In this document: positions 1 to 7,385 of the stretch, piece after piece
How positions within the stretch are numbered: the first letter of the stretch is position 1
Layout of the letters: each line of letters starts with the position of its first letter
Source: Accumulibacter sp.
Lineage (GTDB): Bacteria > Pseudomonadota > Gammaproteobacteria > Burkholderiales > Rhodocyclaceae
DNA length: 7,401 nt
NCBI GenBank assembly: GCA_031284185.1
Contig: JAITAJ010000013.1
Coordinates: 1-7,401 of the forward strand
Reading direction: 5' to 3'
Notes under the pieces: model-generated
Database searches by the model: none
Seen by the model: the letters and a program-made list of their open reading frames with translations, nothing else
Told to the model about the DNA's origin: nothing
Program-made: the position numbers and the translations under genes

Positions 1-10
1 GACCGCCCAT

Positions 11-30
11 GTCGGGCAGGTATGCCCGAC
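11..30. repeat. REP-like palindromic hairpin
   Basis: GTCGGGCA (11-18), a 4-nt spacer and TGCCCGAC (23-30) form a perfect 8-bp inverted repeat, followed by CTACGG. Hairpins of this form are typical of REP-like extragenic palindromes dispersed in many proteobacterial genomes (general knowledge). It lies about 50 bp downstream of the ABC ATPase stop on the minus strand. That suggests the stretch is intergenic, or that the element has inserted between the ATPase and the next gene. It could also act in transcript stability or attenuation, but it has no adjacent U-tract to make it a classical terminator. Confidence 0.55.
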
Positions 31-81
31 CTACGGCAATGTGCATTTTCGGTGATCCGGTGTCGCGTATGTCCGTGGCCT

Positions 82-779
<698 letters not shown>

Positions 780-783
<4 letters not shown>

Positions 784-2063
784 TTGGCTTTTTCCTGATA
801 GTCGACGATGAGCGCCGCGCCCGCCGCGAGATCGCCGTCGATGATCTCGGTCTGGCGGCCGTTGGAAACGCCGGTACGAACCCGGACCGCGACCGGACGG
901 CCCTCGCGCAGCACCCAGAGCTGTCTGGACGCGCCGGGTGCCGACGCGCCCTGGGCCTGCGGCTTCTTCTGGGGCCGCGGCGGACGCGGGAAAATGCGCG
1001 AAAGGATGCCGCCCGAAGACCCGGTCGACGGCGTGGCGGGCGGCGAGAAACGCAGCGCGGCGTTCGGCACCAGCAGCGCGCCGTCGCGCTGGGCGGTGAT
1101 GATGCGCGCCGTGGCGGTCATGCCGGGACGCAGCGCCAGATCGCCGTTGTCCACCGAAAGCACGGTCTTGTAGCTGACGACGTTGTCGGTCGTCGTCGAA
1201 CCGAGGCCGATGCGCCGGATCGTCGCCGGGAAATCGCGTCCCGGCCAGGCCGAGACGGTGAAACTGGCGGGTTGTCCGAGCTTGACCGAACTCACGTCGG
1301 CCTCGTCGACCTTGACCTGAAGCTCCATCTGGGTGAGATCCTCGGCAATCGTATAGAGCACCGGCGTGGTCATCTGCGCGGCCACCGTCTGGCCGGGTTC
1401 GACCTTGCGCGAGAGCACGACGCCGTTGATCGGCGAGCGGATGACGGCCTTCTGGATATTGGTTTCATCGGTCTGCAAGGTCGCCTCGGCCTGCGAAACC
1501 GAGGCGCGGGCGCTGGCGAGGTCGGCCACGGCGCGTTGATGCGCGGCCTCGGCGGTGTCCAGTTCGCTTTGCGACGGCACCTTGCCGCCGGAGAGTTCGG
1601 CAACGCGGCGCAGCCGTTCGAGGTTGGCGCGCGCCTCACCGAGCGTGGCCGTATTCTGCGCTACCAGAGCCTCGGCGGCGGCCAGCGCGGCCTTCGACTT
1701 GGCCACGGCATCGCGCAGTTTGGCCGTGTCGAGACGGGCGATCACCTGGCCTTTCGTCACCTGGTCGTTCTCTTCGGCCAATACCGCCTCCAGCGTGCCG
1801 GAGAGTTCGCTGCCGACGTCGACCGAGCGCGTCGGTTGCAGCGAGCCGCTCGCCGAGATGCTGACCACGAGATTGCCGGTGGCCGCCTCTTCGGTGAGAT
1901 AGCGTCCGCCCGCGTCGTCGCCGCCGCCAAGCAGCAAAACGATCGGGACGACGATGGCGGCGCCGGCGAGCGCCGCGAGCTTCCAGTGCCAGCCGCGCCC
2001 GGAATGGCCGGATGTATCGAGGAAATCCGGGATCGTGTCGTTGGTTCGTTCGTTGGCGTTCAT
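780..2063 (-). CDS. MacA/HlyD-family periplasmic adaptor (membrane fusion protein)
   Basis: This 427-aa protein should bridge an inner-membrane ABC transporter and the outer-membrane factor. A short cytoplasmic N-terminus is followed by one hydrophobic anchor (about 28-46). Next come the first half of a biotinyl-lipoyl-like domain (about 80-112; GTLEAVLAEENDQVTKGQVIARLD), an Ala/Glu/Gln-rich coiled-coil hairpin (about 113-205), the second lipoyl half (about 206-232; VIRSPINGVVLSRKVEPGQTV), a beta-barrel region (about 245-325) and a membrane-proximal C-terminal domain. A Pro/Ser/Lys-rich stretch (about 340-380) interrupts the membrane-proximal part, which is unusual. The order matches MacA. 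ATG at 2063-2061 overlaps the outer-membrane-factor stop as ATGA. The frame stays open far upstream, but there it runs through the well-supported upstream gene, and the anchor sits correctly for this start. A weak GGAG lies 11 nt upstream; translation is probably coupled. Confidence 0.92.
793..796 (-). promoter_or_regulatory. ribosome-binding site for the ABC ATPase
   Basis: On the minus strand AGGA ends 9 nt before the GTG start at 783. This supports the GTG start in the GTGA overlap, even though the site lies inside the end of the adaptor gene. Confidence 0.5.
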
Positions 2064-3508
2064 GATCGGGAAGGCTCCATCGGGGCGACGTTTCCGGTAT
2101 TGTCCCATCCGCCGCCCAGCGCCTTGTAAAGCTGGATGACGGCGGTGAGCACGTCGGCTTTCGCGCTGACCAGGCTGTCCTGTGTGTTGAGCAGCGTGCG
2201 CTCGCTCTCCAGCACGCGCTGGAAATCGACGAGGCCCGCCTGGTATTGCGCGCGCGCAAGCTCGGTCGCGTTGGCGGCGGCGGCCGCCGCCTTGTGCCGG
2301 GCGTCGAGGCGTTCGCGCCCGTTGGCATAGGCGGTGAGCGCGTTTTCCACGTCTTCCAGCGCGACGAGCAGACTCTTTTCCCAGGCCACGAACGCTTGTT
2401 CCCGCACGGCGGTCTGCGCGGCGATCCGGCTCTCGATGCGGCCGGCGTCGAACACTGGCGCCACCAGGCTGGCGGCCAGCGAACTCACGAAGCTGCGGCC
2501 CCCGTCGAGCGTGGACAGGTGGAGGGATTTCCAGCCGAGCGAGCCGGAAAGCGTCAGGCTGGGATAGCGGTCGGCTTCGCTCTGCGCGGCGCGGGCGGTT
2601 TCGGCGCGCAGCGCAAGCTCGGCGGCGCGCACGTCCGGGCGCTGGCGCAAGGTATCGGACGGAATGCCGATGGCGATCCCGTCCGGCGGCGACGGCAGCG
2701 GCCGAGGCTCTTGCAGCGTCCCGCGCAGCGCGCCCGGCGCCTGTCCGGTGAGCACGGACAGGCGATGCTCGGCGCCGGCGCGCGTCACCTCCAATCCGGG
2801 GAGCGTCGCCCGGCTCTGTTCGAGATTGGCGCGCGCCTGCTCGACGTCCAGGCGCGTCACCAGGCCGGCCTGCTCGCGCCATTCGCTGATGCGCAAGGTT
2901 TCGGCCTGGCTGTCCACGTTGGCGCGAACGACGGCCAGACGCTGCTGGCTCAGGCGCAAGGTGACGTATTCGAGCGCGACTTCGGCGGCCAGCGAAGCGC
3001 GCGTCGACTCCAGGTTGGCCTGTGCCGCGGCCGCGTCGGCGCGCGCCGCGTCGGCGGCGTCGACGAGGCCGCCGAAGATCGACGGCTCCCAGCGGGCGTC
3101 GAAGCCGACGTTATAGAGCGTCTGCGAATTTCCGCTGCCGGTGCCGCTGCGCGAACGAGTGGCGCCGGAGGAAAGGTCGAGATTCGGATAGAGATTGGCC
3201 ACGGCCAGATCGCGCGAGGCGCGGGCCTGACGCAGTTTGGCCTGAGCGCTGCGGACGTCGGGCGCATCGTCGAGCGCGGCGCCGATCAACTGTTCGAGTG
3301 GGGCGTCATCGAATTGCCGCCACCACGCGGCGAGCGGGGCCGGCGTCGGCGTGGCGCGGGGCGCAGGCTCCGACCAGGCGTCGGGAACCGCGAACGTAGC
3401 GGCCGCCGTGAGCTCGCCGGCCGGGCGCCGGCCGGGCAAGGCGCAAGCGCTCAGGGTGAGGGCGAGAAGAACCGCAAGCGGAGTGATCCTGAAGAATCGG
3501 GTATGCAC
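2060..3508 (-). CDS. NodT/OprM-type outer-membrane efflux lipoprotein
   Basis: This 482-aa protein is a TolC-superfamily outer-membrane factor that forms the exit duct of a tripartite pump. It has a lipoprotein signal: a hydrophobic core (about 9-20), then lipobox LSAC with Cys22 as the lipidation site. A Pro/Ala-rich linker and WWRQFDD (62-68) mark the start of the mature barrel/coiled-coil region typical of NodT proteins. Two OEP repeats follow, each rich in long Ala/Arg/Glu/Gln helices, with PVFDAGR-type and RPDVRAAE motifs and the C-terminal QLYKALGGGW (459-468) characteristic of the family. The start is GTG at 3508-3506; AGGTGA lies 7 nt upstream and no in-frame ATG fits better. It is the first gene of the operon and ends in an ATGA overlap with the adaptor gene, so these two products are very likely partners. 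Confidence 0.93.
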   Translation of the reverse strand: MHTRFFRITPLAVLLALTLSACALPGRRPAGELTAAATFAVPDAWSEPAPRATPTPAPLAAWWRQFDDAPLEQLIGAALDDAPDVRSAQAKLRQARASRDLAVANLYPNLDLSSGATRSRSGTGSGNSQTLYNVGFDARWEPSIFGGLVDAADAARADAAAAQANLESTRASLAAEVALEYVTLRLSQQRLAVVRANVDSQAETLRISEWREQAGLVTRLDVEQARANLEQSRATLPGLEVTRAGAEHRLSVLTGQAPGALRGTLQEPRPLPSPPDGIAIGIPSDTLRQRPDVRAAELALRAETARAAQSEADRYPSLTLSGSLGWKSLHLSTLDGGRSFVSSLAASLVAPVFDAGRIESRIAAQTAVREQAFVAWEKSLLVALEDVENALTAYANGRERLDARHKAAAAAANATELARAQYQAGLVDFQRVLESERTLLNTQDSLVSAKADVLTAVIQLYKALGGGWDNTGNVAPMEPSRS

Positions 3509-3515
3509 TTATATG

Positions 3516-3521
3516 TCACCT
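3516..3521 (-). promoter_or_regulatory. ribosome-binding site deciding the GTG start of the outer-membrane factor
   Basis: AGGTGA on the minus strand sits 7 nt before GTG at 3508. With the lipoprotein signal beginning immediately after, it fixes the start at this GTG. Confidence 0.65.
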
Positions 3522-3547
3522 ATTGCCAAAACCAGCCTTTCGGGTCA

Positions 3548-3568
3548 TTTTGCTTCTGTGGAGCAAAA
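3548..3568. promoter_or_regulatory. inverted repeat in the divergent intergenic region, candidate operator
   Basis: TTTTGCT (3548-3554) and AGCAAAA (3562-3568) form a perfect 7-bp inverted repeat with a 7-nt spacer. It lies about 40 bp upstream of the efflux operon start (minus strand) and about 30 bp upstream of the plus-strand start at 3600. In that position it could bind a dimeric repressor of either gene. No regulator gene is adjacent, and I could not recognise convincing -35/-10 boxes, so this is only a candidate. Confidence 0.25.
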
Positions 3569-3599
3569 CGCGCTTCCAACTATTGCTGACGAGGCTCGA

Positions 3600-3983
3600 A
3601 TGAATATCAAAGCCTTTGCAGCTTCCGTTCTCCTTGCCTCGAACCTGTTCGCCACGAGCGAAGTCTCCGCCAGGCCCGACCTTACACCAGAAGCGCTTGC
3701 CAAAGCCAGAGAGCTGGCAGCGCAGATAAAACCACCTTTTGACCTCGATGCTTTGCTTAAAGAAGCGGATGGTTTGAGTGTCGAGTGTGAGGAATTTGAT
3801 TTGAAGGCCGATATAAAAACCTGTAGTAATGATGTAAAAATTTCACAAAGCAAGGAAAGGCAAGCAATTATAGATAAAGAAATACAAGCAGGCAGAGAAA
3901 GACAAACAAAATTTGATGAAGAAGCGAGAAGAATGCTTAAGGAGCTTGCAGACGAAGCGGAAAAAAGATTGAATCAAAGCTGA
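3600..3983 (+). CDS. small predicted exported protein, function unknown
   Basis: I do not recognise this 127-aa protein. It begins with a signal peptide: Lys4, a hydrophobic core (5-18), and a V-S-A site suggesting cleavage after Ala24. The mature part is mostly charged helix. It has two cysteines (63 and 75) that could form a disulfide in the periplasm and a Lys/Glu/Arg-rich C-terminal half (about 83-127) that looks like amphipathic helix or coiled coil. The start is ATG 3600-3602 with GAGG 5 nt upstream. The same frame is open further upstream, but the signal peptide favours this start. The gene is clearly richer in A/T than its neighbours, a sign of transfer. The frame continues in phase past its TGA stop through coding-like sequence to 4265, so this may be the 5' part of a broken longer gene. 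Confidence 0.6.
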   Translation: MNIKAFAASVLLASNLFATSEVSARPDLTPEALAKARELAAQIKPPFDLDALLKEADGLSVECEEFDLKADIKTCSNDVKISQSKERQAIIDKEIQAGRERQTKFDEEARRMLKELADEAEKRLNQS

Positions 3984-4265
3984 TATCTGACCTCGCCTGA
4001 AAATATAACATCTCTTGAAATTGCCGGAAACCCAGATAACGAACAAGAAAAAGCACAAGCACCTTTTGACCCGATGAAGCAAAGGTTGAAATGCCGTGTT
4101 GGTTTGGCTAACAAAAAGTACAAGGCTGAATTTTGAAAAACCTTGCCTGAAGAAATTGAGAATTTGCTTTCACAAGTCTTGAACGGAAAAAACGAACAAG
4201 AAAGAAGCGAAATACTTGATGATATGACTGACACTGGACAGTCCCTGGTGGCGATGGCGGAATGA
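3600..4265 (+). pseudogene. possible longer gene interrupted by two in-frame TGA codons
   Basis: Reading on from ATG 3600 in the same frame gives 127 codons, TGA (3981-3983), 50 open codons, TGA (4134-4136), 42 open codons and TGA (4263-4265). That is 222 codons in all, with no TAA or TAG in frame despite the high A/T content. The downstream pieces read as plausible helical protein, for example KTLPEEIENLLSQVLNG after the second TGA. They have no good start of their own: an ATG at 4074 would give only 20 residues. Each TGA is one transition from TGG or CGA, so two nonsense mutations in a decaying transferred gene are the simplest reading. Deliberate recoding is not excluded but has no support: I saw no selenocysteine-insertion hairpin after either TGA, and TGA is a normal stop in the neighbours. 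Confidence 0.45.
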
Positions 4266-4287
4266 TAAATCCATGTCGGGGTGTTTG

Positions 4288-4346
4288 TCGCTCCGGCCTC
4301 CGTCGAAGCCGGCCTCTTGCCGCCTTCTCCCGAAGCGCCGGAGCGA
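4288..4346. terminator. inverted repeat between convergent genes, possible terminator
   Basis: TCGCTCCGGC (4288-4297) and GCCGGAGCGA (4337-4346) are perfect 10-bp inverted arms around a 39-nt loop that contains smaller GGCC/CCGG pairings. The repeat lies between the end of the plus-strand AT-rich frame (4265) and the stop of the minus-strand Spy-like gene (4357), where both transcripts should end. There is no T-tract on either side, so an intrinsic terminator is doubtful. I see nothing else in 4266-4356. Confidence 0.25.
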
Positions 4347-4356
4347 GGGGCCGCGT

Positions 4357-4923
4357 TCAGTCCTTCGGAGCCGGCGTGTCGCGTCGCCCGTGGCCGCGTC
4401 TCGGACCTTTCTTGTTCCGGTCTGCCCGGCCTTCCAGGCGTTTCGCGCCGTCCCTGAAGAACAGGCGGACCTTTTCCTTCTGTCCCGCGTCGAGCGCGTC
4501 GAAAACGGTGAGCCAGCGGTCGCGGAGCGTATCGCGCAATTTCAATCCCTCGGCGCGCAGCTCATCCATGCGTCCAGCCACGGCGCGCAGGTCGCTGCCC
4601 GGTTCTTCGAGGAGTGCCCTGATTTCGGCGCGCCCCTTGTCCATGCGCGCGCGTATCGCGTCGTGTCGTTCGCGCGAAAACTCGCTGGTTTCCTTCCACA
4701 AGGTTTCCTGTTGCGCGTCGAGTTTCAGTTCATCGTGCAGGCGGGTCAGGGCGCGCTCGTGGAACATCGGGAAGGTGGCATACGCATGTGTAGTATGCGC
4801 GAGTTCTCTCCCCGTCCCGTGATGATCGTCACGCGCCGGCGCGGCGAAGCCGCTGGCGGCGGCGAGGCCGAGCAACAGAACGGAAATGGCGGCAAATGCG
4901 CGGGGTGTGCTGAATCGTTTCAT
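4357..4923 (-). CDS. Spy/CpxP-like periplasmic protein (LTxxQ family)
   Basis: This 188-aa protein has a Sec signal peptide (basic MKRF, hydrophobic 10-27, cleavage probably after an Ala at 27-30) and an almost wholly helical, charged mature part. Two degenerate LTxxQ motifs with Asp in place of Thr, LDAQQ (68-72) and LDAGQ (144-148), lie about 76 residues apart, as in Spy/CpxP proteins. Those form cradle-shaped periplasmic chaperones or stress modulators. The mature N-terminus has five His between 34 and 55, and the C-terminus (about 166-188) is a basic tail. The start ATG 4923-4921 is preceded by AGGAGA 8 nt upstream and places the signal peptide correctly, although the frame is open further upstream. 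It is divergent from the two-component operon, resembling the cpxP-cpxRA layout. Metal-responsive relatives (ZraP/CnrX-type) are an alternative. Confidence 0.8.
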   Translation of the reverse strand: MKRFSTPRAFAAISVLLLGLAAASGFAAPARDDHHGTGRELAHTTHAYATFPMFHERALTRLHDELKLDAQQETLWKETSEFSRERHDAIRARMDKGRAEIRALLEEPGSDLRAVAGRMDELRAEGLKLRDTLRDRWLTVFDALDAGQKEKVRLFFRDGAKRLEGRADRNKKGPRRGHGRRDTPAPKD

Positions 4924-4931
4924 GAGGAAAA

Positions 4932-4937
4932 TCTCCT
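4932..4937 (-). promoter_or_regulatory. ribosome-binding site of the Spy/CpxP-like gene
   Basis: AGGAGA on the minus strand is 8 nt before ATG 4923. It decides this start over the longer open frame that runs upstream. Confidence 0.65.
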
Positions 4938-4950
4938 GTGTGGGTTCGAT

Positions 4951-4979
4951 CGGTCGACCGGCATCGGGAAGCAATGCCG
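4951..4979. promoter_or_regulatory. palindrome and small hairpin in the leader of the Spy-like gene
   Basis: CGGTCGACCG (4951-4960) is a perfect 10-bp palindrome, 27 bp upstream of the Spy-like start. Partly overlapping it, CGGCAT (4959-4964) and ATGCCG (4974-4979) form a 6-bp stem with a 9-nt loop. Either could be an operator or a leader structure. A minus-strand TGTAAT (5016-5011) just upstream resembles a -10 box but has no clear -35 partner. Confidence 0.2.
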
Positions 4980-5071
4980 TGTCCGACGCGCTCATTTTCG
5001 GCGGATCGTCATTACAAAGGATTTCGAGACCGGAGAAGTTCGTTGCAATTTGTTTCGCGGGGGAAGGCAGG

Positions 5072-5106
5072 GGACAGAGGACAGAAGACAGAGGACAGAA
5101 GACAGG
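5072..5106 (+). repeat. tandem array of five 7-bp units
   Basis: The units GGACAGA, GGACAGA, AGACAGA, GGACAGA and AGACAGG follow each other without gaps. Only the first base of the unit varies, apart from the last base of the final copy. Nothing here looks coding. Confidence 0.85.
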
Positions 5107-5231
5107 TCGGCTTGGGCGCTTCGCGCCGGGTCGGATGGAAAAACCGAGCGCTCGGTTTTCTGTCTTCTGAATGGCGCGAAGCGCCACAAGTCCATCTGTC
5201 ATCTGTCCTCTCGAACATCTGTCTTCTGATC
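5072..5231. repeat. nested palindromic element with terminal heptamer arrays
   Basis: Within the 404-bp gap between the divergent genes lies one large dyad centred near 5150. The centre is a perfect 20-bp palindrome (5140-5159; AAAACCGAGC and its complement). Outside it GGCGCTTCGCGCC (5115-5127) pairs with its exact reverse complement at 5173-5185; each arm can also fold on itself. The left end is five tandem 7-bp units (5072-5106; GGACAGA or AGACAGA, the last ending in G). The right end has complementary units at 5195-5208 and 5218-5231, less regular, with an isolated CTGTCTTCTG (5160-5169) next to the central palindrome. The arrangement suggests a MITE-like or BIME-like mobile repeat. The central palindrome, flanked by A and T runs, could also terminate transcription in both directions. 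Confidence 0.75.
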
Positions 5232-5327
5232 TTGATCTCTGGATTGCAAATTGTTTCAGTGGCCTCTCCGATGCCCGGCGAAGCCCTAGAATATCCGACG
5301 GTTTCCATGATCACCGAGAATTTGCCA

Positions 5328-6053
5328 ATGAGAAAGATCCTGCTGGTCGACGACGACCCCGATCTGCGCCAACTGCTGGCGACGTATCTGGGGCGTCATG
5401 GCTTCGATACCTTGCTGCTGCCCGACACGCGCCAGCTCGACGCCTTTCTCGAACGCTATCAGCCACAGCTCATCGTGCTCGACCTGATGATGCCGGGCGA
5501 AGACGGGCTGGCCGCCTGCCGGCGCTTGCGCGCGCGCGGTGAAACACGACCGATCATCATGCTCACCGCGCGCGACGAGCCGGTCGACCGGGTCATCGGC
5601 CTGGAAATGGGGGCCGACGATTACGTCGGCAAGCCCTTCGACCCGCGCGAGCTGGCGGCCCGGATCGACGCCGTGTTGCGCCGCGGGACGCAAAATGCCG
5701 TGACGCCGGTGCTGCGGGGCGGCCCCTATCGCTTCGGCGCCTGGGAGTTCGACCGGGCCGGACGGGAACTGTCGCGCGACGGGCGGACGGTGGCCTTGAC
5801 CAGCGGCGAGTTCGCCCTGCTCAACGCGCTGGTGAGCAACGCCGGTCAGCCGATGAAGCGCGAACGCTTGCTCGAACTGATACACGGCGAGGACAGCGAG
5901 TCGTTCGACCGGGCCATCGACGTGCGGATTCATCGCCTGCGCCGCCTGATCGAGAACGACCCGGCGCATCCGCGCTACTTGCAGACGGTATGGGGAGTCG
6001 GCTACGTCTTCGTGCCGGATGCCGACGACGCCGTTTCGGACGACGAGCCATGA
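5328..6053 (+). CDS. OmpR-family response regulator
   Basis: This 241-aa DNA-binding regulator should be phosphorylated by the kinase encoded next. The receiver domain (about 3-117) has acidic pocket Asp8/Asp9, phosphoacceptor Asp52 (VLDLMMPG), Thr80 (MLTAR) and Lys102 (GKPFDPREL). The C-terminal winged helix (about 133-230) shows the OmpR/PhoB pattern: LTSGEFALL, then RAIDVRIHRLRRLIE recognition helix and VWGVGYVF wing. The closest type appears to be OmpR rather than PhoB, given the EnvZ-type partner. ATG 5328 has a weak GAGAA 7 nt upstream; an in-frame ATG at 5307 would add seven residues (MITENLP) and is a real alternative. The stop overlaps the kinase start (ATGA). It is divergent from the Spy/CpxP-like gene, which is a plausible target. 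Confidence 0.92.
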   Translation: MRKILLVDDDPDLRQLLATYLGRHGFDTLLLPDTRQLDAFLERYQPQLIVLDLMMPGEDGLAACRRLRARGETRPIIMLTARDEPVDRVIGLEMGADDYVGKPFDPRELAARIDAVLRRGTQNAVTPVLRGGPYRFGAWEFDRAGRELSRDGRTVALTSGEFALLNALVSNAGQPMKRERLLELIHGEDSESFDRAIDVRIHRLRRLIENDPAHPRYLQTVWGVGYVFVPDADDAVSDDEP

Positions 6054-7378
6054 TCTCCCGGCTTTTCCGGACCGGGTTCTTTCCGACCTCGCTTGCGGTC
6101 CGCACCGTGCTTCTGGTAATCGCCGTCGTGGCGGTGGCGGAAGTCACCACCTTCTCCCTGATTTTCCAGAACCGCCTCACGGCGCACAAACAGCAGACGG
6201 TTCGCTACATTGCCGGCCAGGTGCGATTGCTCCAGTCCATCCTGCCCGGCCTCGACGAAAAATCCCGGCGGCGGATGGAGAATGCCGAACCGGGTGAACA
6301 GTGGTTGCAGTTGCGTCCCGACGATGGCCGGGTGCCGGTCAAGGAACCCGAATTCGGTTTCGCGCGTCTGCTCGCCGTGGACTTGCAGCAGGCGCTCGGG
6401 GAACCGGTCAGTCTTCGGTATCCCGGGCACGGCGAAGGCGGCCTGTGGATCGGCTTTCGCGCGGGCGGCGAACGCTGGTGGCTGATTTTTCCGATACCGC
6501 GTTTCAGGCCCCATGACCTGCCGCGCGATCTGTGGATGAAACTGGGGATCGCGCTGGCCGCGCTGATCCTGATTGCCGGCCTGTTCGTGCGCGGCATCGT
6601 GCGGCCCCTGCGGCGGCTCGGGGATGCCGTTTCGGCTACCGGCAAGGGTGGCGCGCGCAGAGCCACGCCATCGGGTCCGCGGGAAGTGCGCCGGCTGGCC
6701 GAGCGGCATAACACGATGCTCGACCAGTTGGCGCAGGCCGAGGCGGAACGGCGCGAGATGCTGGCCGGTTTGACGCACGATCTGCGCGCGCCGCTGGCGC
6801 GTCTGCGCGTGCGCCTGGCGCTGCTCGAAAACGAGGCGGAACGCGACGGTCTCGAACGCGATGCGGAGGACATGGAGCGCATCGTCGATCAGTGTCTGGA
6901 TTTTCTGCGCAGCGAGGTGTCCCGGCCCGGGAACGTCGAAGTCCTGCCGCTCGCCGACGCCGTCAGCGATGAGGTGGCGCGTCACCGGGAACGGGGGCAT
7001 CCGGTAAACATCACGGTGAGCGAAGAGGCGGCTGCCTGCGGCGTATCCATCGACCGTGGCGACCTGCGGCGTCTGCTCGACAATCTGATCACCAATGCGT
7101 TGCGTCATGGCGCCCCTCCGGTCGAGGTCTCGCTGTTCGTCGAGCGTTCGGAATGGCTGATCCTCGGCGTGCGCGACCACGGCCCCGGCATCCCCGAATC
7201 CGAACGCCAGCGTGTTCTCGAAGCCTTCGTCCAGATCGAGCCGGCGCGCGCCACGCGCGGTAGCTGTGGATTGGGGCTGGCCATCGTGCGTCGCATCGTG
7301 GAGAGCGTCGGCGGCACGCTGGAACTCGCCGACGCGCCGGACGGCGGGCTGGACGTGCGCATGGGGTTCAGAAGATAG
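6050..7378 (+). CDS. EnvZ-type sensor histidine kinase
   Basis: This 442-aa inner-membrane sensor kinase would phosphorylate the preceding regulator. It has TM1 (about 17-38), a periplasmic sensor region (about 39-162) with no fold I recognise, TM2 (about 163-181) and a HAMP linker (about 181-232). A DHp domain follows, with phosphoacceptor His243 in LTHDLRAPLARLR, close to the EnvZ H-box. The ATPase domain has the N-box LLDNLITNALRHG (Asn345/Asn349), G1 DHGPGIP (Asp376), F-box EAFVQ (Phe393) and G2 GLGLAI (407-412). All catalytic elements are present. ATG 6050 overlaps the regulator's TGA, so translation is probably coupled. The periplasmic region could sense envelope stress directly or through the nearby Spy/CpxP-like protein. 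CpxA- or RstB-like roles cannot be separated from EnvZ-like by sequence alone. Confidence 0.93.
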   Translation: MISRLFRTGFFPTSLAVRTVLLVIAVVAVAEVTTFSLIFQNRLTAHKQQTVRYIAGQVRLLQSILPGLDEKSRRRMENAEPGEQWLQLRPDDGRVPVKEPEFGFARLLAVDLQQALGEPVSLRYPGHGEGGLWIGFRAGGERWWLIFPIPRFRPHDLPRDLWMKLGIALAALILIAGLFVRGIVRPLRRLGDAVSATGKGGARRATPSGPREVRRLAERHNTMLDQLAQAEAERREMLAGLTHDLRAPLARLRVRLALLENEAERDGLERDAEDMERIVDQCLDFLRSEVSRPGNVEVLPLADAVSDEVARHRERGHPVNITVSEEAAACGVSIDRGDLRRLLDNLITNALRHGAPPVEVSLFVERSEWLILGVRDHGPGIPESERQRVLEAFVQIEPARATRGSCGLGLAIVRRIVESVGGTLELADAPDGGLDVRMGFRR

Positions 7379-7385
7379 AGTTTGG

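Noticed and set aside
2064..2882. Upstream extension of the adaptor frame
   Set aside because: It overlaps the outer-membrane factor gene and is Arg/Ala-rich. The ATG at 2063 gives a proper adaptor N-terminus and membrane anchor, with an ATGA coupling.
2246..3589. Long plus-strand open frame (447 aa) opposite the outer-membrane factor gene
   Set aside because: It is antisense to a gene with clear family motifs and a lipoprotein signal. Its product is Arg/Gly/Ala-rich without domains, as expected for a shadow in GC-rich DNA.
4134..4180. Selenocysteine insertion hairpin after the second TGA
   Set aside because: Only a weak 4-bp CTTG/CAAG pairing is visible at an unsuitable distance, with no recognisable SECIS apical loop.
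3843..4234. Minus-strand small frames over the AT-rich region
   Set aside because: Their Ser/Phe/Cys-rich products are the usual antisense reflection of Lys/Glu-rich coding sequence. They lack convincing starts, and the plus frame explains the region better.
5072..5231. CRISPR array
   Set aside because: The 7-bp units are contiguous with no spacers, and the structure is a single dyad, not regularly interspaced repeats.
6002..7180. Long minus-strand open frame (392 aa) opposite the histidine kinase
   Set aside because: It mirrors an intact kinase with all catalytic boxes; the product has no recognisable motif. It is a GC-rich shadow frame.
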